64,000 bases of DNA from Bacteroides fragilis (GTDB lineage: Bacteria; Bacillota; Clostridia; Lachnospirales; Lachnospiraceae). The notes beneath the pieces are model-generated. The model was given only the letters and a program-made list of their open reading frames with translations. It did no database searches and had not been told where the DNA came from. A program made the translations under genes and the position numbers. Shown piece after piece: positions 60,285-64,000 of this stretch (position 1 is the first letter of the stretch; each line of letters begins with the position of its first letter). Location: positions 1-64,000 of the forward strand of contig JAMPFK010000009.1 of NCBI GenBank assembly GCA_023664485.1, in the 5' to 3' direction.

Positions 60285-61228
60285 TGAAGGTAGCTGTCGG
60301 GGCGTCTTCATTTGCAGGAGCAAGTGATAAAGCGATTCATTTATTAAGGGAAAAGGGAATTGAGGTAGTTAGAAATCCATACGGAAGGAAATTGACCGTA
60401 GAAGAAACGATACAGCATCTGCAGGGAGCAGACGGCTTGCTGGCGGGATTGGAATTGCTCAATGAAGAGGTCTTATCCCAGGCGCCGCAGTTAAAAGCGA
60501 TCGCACGCATTGGAATCGGCATGGATAATGTGGATTTTGAAGCCTGTAAAAGACACAATATCAGAGTGTCCAACACACCGGACGCACCGACAAAGGCCGT
60601 GGCAGAAATGGCATTGGCGGCATTGCTTACTATCGGGCATGAGATTATCCCGTGTAATGCGGATATGCATAACGGAGTATGGAAAAAAAGAATCGGTTTT
60701 TCCCTGATCGATCTAAACGTTTTGTTGATCGGATATGGAAGGATTGGAAAAGAATTTGCGGATATGTTGAGAAGTTTGGGCAGCAAGATCCTGATATATG
60801 ACCCATATCTGCCGGAAATTTCAGAATCAAGCCTGGAAGAAGCGTTAAAAAAAGCGGATGTGGTAACGATTCACGCATCCGGAAAGGAAGAAATCATCAC
60901 CGCAAGAGAAATCGCCCTGATGAAAGACGGCGTTACGGTAATGAACTGCGCGCGCGGAACGCTCATAAATGAGGAAGCATTGTATGATGCGTTGAAAAAT
61001 GGGAAAATTGCGCATTATTGGGGCGATGTATTCCGGCAGGAGCCATACGAAGGAAAGCTTACAGAATGTGAAAATGCAATTTTGACGCCGCATATATCTA
61101 CCTACAACAGTCTGTGCAGGGAAACGATGGAGACGGAAGCAGTACGAAATTTGTTGAGGGATTTGGGTCTTACAGATGAAAAGCAGAGAATTGGAATTGG
61201 CAATCCGTGCCGCGAAAGAGGCCGGTGA
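60284..61228 (+). CDS. D-2-hydroxyacid dehydrogenase (SerA-like)
   Basis: A 314-residue NAD-dependent enzyme. NTPDAPTKAVAEMALAALL, the Rossmann loop LIGYGRIGKEFADML and MNCARGTLINEEAL (catalytic Arg) match the 3-phosphoglycerate dehydrogenase-like family, but the catalytic Glu/His region (LTPHIS) lies near a shorter C-terminus. In sugar clusters such enzymes oxidise a small precursor or a sugar side chain. Substrate unknown. The last 17 codons overlap the next gene. Confidence 0.83.
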   Translation: MKVAVGASSFAGASDKAIHLLREKGIEVVRNPYGRKLTVEETIQHLQGADGLLAGLELLNEEVLSQAPQLKAIARIGIGMDNVDFEACKRHNIRVSNTPDAPTKAVAEMALAALLTIGHEIIPCNADMHNGVWKKRIGFSLIDLNVLLIGYGRIGKEFADMLRSLGSKILIYDPYLPEISESSLEEALKKADVVTIHASGKEEIITAREIALMKDGVTVMNCARGTLINEEALYDALKNGKIAHYWGDVFRQEPYEGKLTECENAILTPHISTYNSLCRETMETEAVRNLLRDLGLTDEKQRIGIGNPCRERGR

Positions 61229-61928
61229 ATTTTTGAAAAAACGTGATGAAATCCAAGTGGACGCCTTGAATGGAAGAGATATTAAGCTTTCTTCTGACAG
61301 GCTGAGTGAGAAAATCATGATGGATATTTTAGAGGAAAGCGGAATAGCTGTTTTGTCCGAAGAATACGGATTCAAAGGAGAAGAGGGAAATCGCTGCTGG
61401 ATCATCGATCCGCTGGACGGTACGATCAATTATTATAAAGGTATGGATGAGATGGCGTGCGTTTCTGTCGCTTTGTGGAAAGAGGACAGGCCTGTCCTTG
61501 GCGTCATCTATCGCTTCAGGATGGATGAGCTTTACTATGGCGAGGAAGGGTTCGGCGCATATATGAATAATATGCCGATCCAGCCGTCGGACATTCAACA
61601 GACGGAAGCGGCAGTTATGGCAGCCGGATTTCCGGTAAAGAGAGCATACGATACGGAGAGCCTTTCAAAGTTTGTAAAACAGGTGCAGTTTTTTAAAAAA
61701 GTCCGTATGCTGGGGACGGCGGCAATTATGAGCGTCTTTGTGGCGTGCGGGAAATTTGACGCTTATTTTGAGGATGAAATTATGGTTTGGGATGTCGCAG
61801 CCGGCGTGGCAATTGTGAATGCGGCCGGGGGAAGTACAGTATTAAAGCTTTTACAGGACAACAAGGTAATCTGTAAGTGCTTTGCCACAAAAGAGCTGAT
61901 GGAGGATTACTATGCTAAAGGCTTATGA
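61176..61928 (+). CDS. inositol-monophosphatase-family sugar phosphatase
   Basis: A 250-residue metal-dependent phosphatase. VLSEEYGF (metal Glu), WIIDPLDGTINYYKGM (DPLDGT) near residue 72 and EIMVWDVAAGVAIVNAAGG (WDxAAG) near 205 are the three family motifs. It should dephosphorylate a sugar or cyclitol phosphate made by this cluster. It starts inside the preceding gene, 53 bases before its end. Confidence 0.87.
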   Translation: MKSRELELAIRAAKEAGEFLKKRDEIQVDALNGRDIKLSSDRLSEKIMMDILEESGIAVLSEEYGFKGEEGNRCWIIDPLDGTINYYKGMDEMACVSVALWKEDRPVLGVIYRFRMDELYYGEEGFGAYMNNMPIQPSDIQQTEAAVMAAGFPVKRAYDTESLSKFVKQVQFFKKVRMLGTAAIMSVFVACGKFDAYFEDEIMVWDVAAGVAIVNAAGGSTVLKLLQDNKVICKCFATKELMEDYYAKGL

Positions 61929-62877
61929 TTATTCAGACAAAGATCCGGAGCCGCGCTCTGAAGAGGAGAAGAAGCTTTTTCAGGAGGAAAAGAAGATAGC
62001 GCAGGAATTCGTAATCGGTCATCACAGCAGGAAAGCGGATACGTCCTGTCCGGTATGCGGAAGCAATAAAACAAGGTATATTTTTGCGCGCTGGGATATT
62101 GATTATCAGTTCTGTGAAGAATGCAGCAGTATTTTCGTGCCGGTTGAAGCCGAAGTTATGCGCCAATATCTGCAGCTGGAAAAAATGAAGGCATTGCGAA
62201 ATTCTGCAGAGTACCAGGCCTATGCAGAGCAAAGAAGAACAGGTATTTGGAGCGACCTGATCATGTGGGCGGAGTTTCGCAGTTACCGTTATCTGGGCAG
62301 TAACAGGTCGTTGGAAATTGTTGATTATGGAAATAAATATGTAGGATTTGTAAACCTTATCCGCCAGTCGAAAATGACGGGAAAATACGAATTGACAGAT
62401 TCTGTGTTGAACATCGATACTGACGCGGTTGAGAAAGCAGATATCATTTTCTATATGAATCAGCTGCAGCATGAAATTCATCCAATTCAGACGCTGACTG
62501 GATTAAAAGACAGGCTAAAAACGGAAGGGCTTTTGATTTTAAATACGCGGTTGGGAAGCGGCTTTGATATTTTGACTCTCAAGGGCGGAGCGGACGATAT
62601 TTTCCCATACGAGCATGTTATGCTTCCTTCGAAAAAGGGTTTGCAGCATATTCTTGAAAAGGCCGGTTATGAGCTGCTTGAAATAACAACTCCGGGAACA
62701 AGGGATATGGAGACGGTGTTACAGAATCGTCAGAGAATTGAGGACAGCAATTTCTTTATTAAGTATTTGCTTGATAATGCGGATAAAACAATACTTACCG
62801 ATTTTCAGCAGTTTTTGCAAAAAAGCGGATTAAGTTCTTTTGCACAGGCAGTAGCGAGGATAAGGAAGCAGGGCTGA
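61912..62877 (+). CDS. zinc-ribbon SAM methyltransferase-like protein
   Basis: A 321-residue protein. An N-terminal zinc ribbon (CPVCGSNKTRYIFARWD then CEEC) leads into a methyltransferase-like region: EIVDYGNKYVGFVNLIRQ in place of the glycine-rich loop, and GLLILNTRLGSGFDILTLKG. The arrangement resembles the C-methyltransferases of deoxysugar pathways (methyltransf_13/14 type), but the SAM loop is weak, so catalytic status is unsure. It begins inside the phosphatase gene end. Confidence 0.68.
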   Translation: MLKAYDYSDKDPEPRSEEEKKLFQEEKKIAQEFVIGHHSRKADTSCPVCGSNKTRYIFARWDIDYQFCEECSSIFVPVEAEVMRQYLQLEKMKALRNSAEYQAYAEQRRTGIWSDLIMWAEFRSYRYLGSNRSLEIVDYGNKYVGFVNLIRQSKMTGKYELTDSVLNIDTDAVEKADIIFYMNQLQHEIHPIQTLTGLKDRLKTEGLLILNTRLGSGFDILTLKGGADDIFPYEHVMLPSKKGLQHILEKAGYELLEITTPGTRDMETVLQNRQRIEDSNFFIKYLLDNADKTILTDFQQFLQKSGLSSFAQAVARIRKQG

Positions 62878-62952
62878 AAGAATTGCATTCTTTCAACAGC
62901 GGGCTTGCGCTGACGTTTGCAGTGTCCGCCGCAGATATCGCAGGCTGGGGGC

Positions 62953-63984
62953 ATGATGATAATGATGAGGAAAATAAAAACAGTAATCATTGGAATGGGA
63001 CGGATGGGAAAATGCAGATATAATGCCATGCTCCAACACGGCGGGTATGAAGTTGTAGCTGTGTGTGATACGAACCGTTATAACCTGAAATATGAAAATA
63101 TGATTCAATATACGGATTGGAAGCAATGTATAGAAGAGAACGAAATAGATGCTGTCTTCGTTTGTACATTTAATGCAGCGATACCTGGCATTGTTTGTTA
63201 TGCTCTTGGTAAGGGATTGGCTGTTTTTTCAGAAAAGCCGCCCGGACGAAATCTGCAGGATACATTATGTATGAAAGCAGTATATGAGGAAGTAAAAGAT
63301 CCGATATTAAAATTCGGATTCAATCATAGATATCATAATTCCGTAATAGAAGCAAAGGCATTATTAGATTCCGGCGTTCTGGGCGAGATTGTTTGCGCCA
63401 GGGGTGTGTATGGAAAGGCGGGCGCTCCTGCTTTTCAAAATGAGTGGAGAAATCAAAGAGAAGTCTCCGGCGGAGGAATTATGTTGGATCAGGGTATTCA
63501 TATGCTCGATCTTATGTATTATTTCATGGGTAAATTTACAGATATTCAGAGTACAGTGGATCAGCTGGTGTGGAAGGATATGATGACGGAGGATTCTGCA
63601 TTTTCCATTTTAAGGACGGCGGATGGAAAGGTTGCGTCGCTTCATTCCTGTGCAATCCAGTGGCGTCATAAATTCAGTCTTGATCTTATTTGCACGGAAG
63701 GATTTATCTCGTTAAACGGGCTGCTTACTTCCACAATGAGTTACGGCGAAGAAAAGATTACTTATTATCGTAAGGATCTTGAATGCAGGACCGGCGGATT
63801 GGGAAAGCCCATTGAACATACAATGTGTTTTGATTCGGATGAATCCTGGAATTATGAGATAAGGGAGTTTTATGACGCCGTGGTGAGAAGAACTCCGGTA
63901 AAAGAGGGAACGATAGAAGATGCGGTGAATTTGATGGAAATGCTGGAACGAATATACACAAAGGGAGAAAACTATGTTAGATAA
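62953..63984 (+). CDS. Gfo/Idh/MocA-family oxidoreductase
   Basis: A 343-residue NAD(P)-dependent enzyme. KTVIIGMGRMGKCRYNAM is the Rossmann start, FSEKPPGRNLQDT carries the EKP motif and GGGIMLDQGIHMLDLMYY the conserved D-x-G-x-H-x-x-D. It oxidises or reduces a sugar or inositol ring. The G-rich GCTGGGGGC ahead of ATG 62953 favours that start; the frame opens at 62917. A hairpin pair (TGAAAGAAT/ATTCTTTCA, 62875-62895) sits in the short gap before it, partly over the methyltransferase stop. Confidence 0.85.
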   Translation: MMIMMRKIKTVIIGMGRMGKCRYNAMLQHGGYEVVAVCDTNRYNLKYENMIQYTDWKQCIEENEIDAVFVCTFNAAIPGIVCYALGKGLAVFSEKPPGRNLQDTLCMKAVYEEVKDPILKFGFNHRYHNSVIEAKALLDSGVLGEIVCARGVYGKAGAPAFQNEWRNQREVSGGGIMLDQGIHMLDLMYYFMGKFTDIQSTVDQLVWKDMMTEDSAFSILRTADGKVASLHSCAIQWRHKFSLDLICTEGFISLNGLLTSTMSYGEEKITYYRKDLECRTGGLGKPIEHTMCFDSDESWNYEIREFYDAVVRRTPVKEGTIEDAVNLMEMLERIYTKGENYVR

Positions 63985-64000
63985 GAAAAGAACCGCAATA
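63974..64000 (+). CDS. start of next gene, cut by window edge
   Basis: An ATG at 63974, six bases after GGGAG, begins MLDKKRTAI and runs off the end. It overlaps the oxidoreductase stop by 11 bases, as is usual in this cluster. Product not identifiable; likely another sugar-pathway gene. Confidence 0.5.

Noticed and set aside
1..64000. tRNA, rRNA, complete insertion sequences, prophage or replication origin
   Set aside because: I saw no cloverleaf with CCA-type ends, no rRNA-like stretch, no intact transposase, no phage structural genes and no DnaA-box cluster. A tRNA scan would be decisive for the first.

Overview
The window looks like a chromosomal segment of an anaerobic gut Firmicute, most likely a Lachnospiraceae-type Clostridium. 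It has mid-range GC, strong AGGAGG-type ribosome binding sites, a YesM/YesN two-component pair, a CsrA-flagellin operon, a class B sortase, an LCP protein, Rpn-family nucleases and Gram-positive surface-polymer genes. No rRNA, tRNA or CRISPR array was seen. The taxonomic placement is inference from protein character.

Layout. 0.1-4.0 kb: a sodium:solute symporter coupled to an AMP-forming ligase, then a decayed Rpn nuclease gene behind a consensus promoter with a palindromic operator. 4.2-13.9 kb: a sugar-sensing and uptake locus with a membrane-anchored sugar-binding protein, LytS/YesM kinase, YesN regulator, two lipoprotein sugar-binding proteins, and a GguA/GguB-type ABC transporter. 14.1-15.6 kb: a small helical protein and a radical SAM protein. 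15.7-24.3 kb: a four-gene two-component operon, an amidase/deacetylase fusion, and a divergent operon coding a VIT-vWA protein with a C-terminal SEP/membrane/basic tail plus an exosortase. The amidase and vWA promoters both carry tandem 11-bp repeats of the same TGATGCAA-type motif, which suggests one regulon. 24.4-27.6 kb: an AT-rich island with a DUF262 protein, an AAA ATPase and a broken DUF4160-like gene.

27.7-30.8 kb holds the most striking structure. A small tyrosine recombinase gene lies between 31-bp inverted repeats. Inside the segment is a strong sigma-28 (flagellar) promoter that points away from the adjacent csrA-flagellin operon. Inversion would turn it to face csrA-fliC. In the present orientation the flagellin should be off, and the left repeat forms a terminator that would catch the misdirected transcript. 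The csrA-fliC leader carries CsrA-type GGA sites, one covering the flagellin ribosome binding site.

31-49 kb: a Fic protein, MATE pump, DUF4422 glycosyltransferase, chemotaxis-receptor remnant, UDP-sugar pyrophosphorylase, galE, an MMPL transporter coupled to a 1525-residue GLUG surface protein, an Rpn nuclease with a repeat tract, a hemolysin III-like protein, and a large membrane protein. 49-53 kb: a small alarmone synthetase, then class B sortase, LCP protein and an SPKTG-tailed secreted protein. 53-64 kb: a surface-polysaccharide cluster with glycosyltransferases, an ABC exporter whose ATPase has an unusual secreted/membrane N-terminus, and an overlapping six-gene set (cytidylyltransferase, SIS isomerase, hydroxyacid dehydrogenase, inositol-phosphatase-like, methyltransferase, Gfo/Idh) that probably makes an activated, modified sugar.

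Four copies of a ~100-bp palindromic, TA-ended element (MITE-like) are scattered through the window. Two of them sit at predicted transcription starts.
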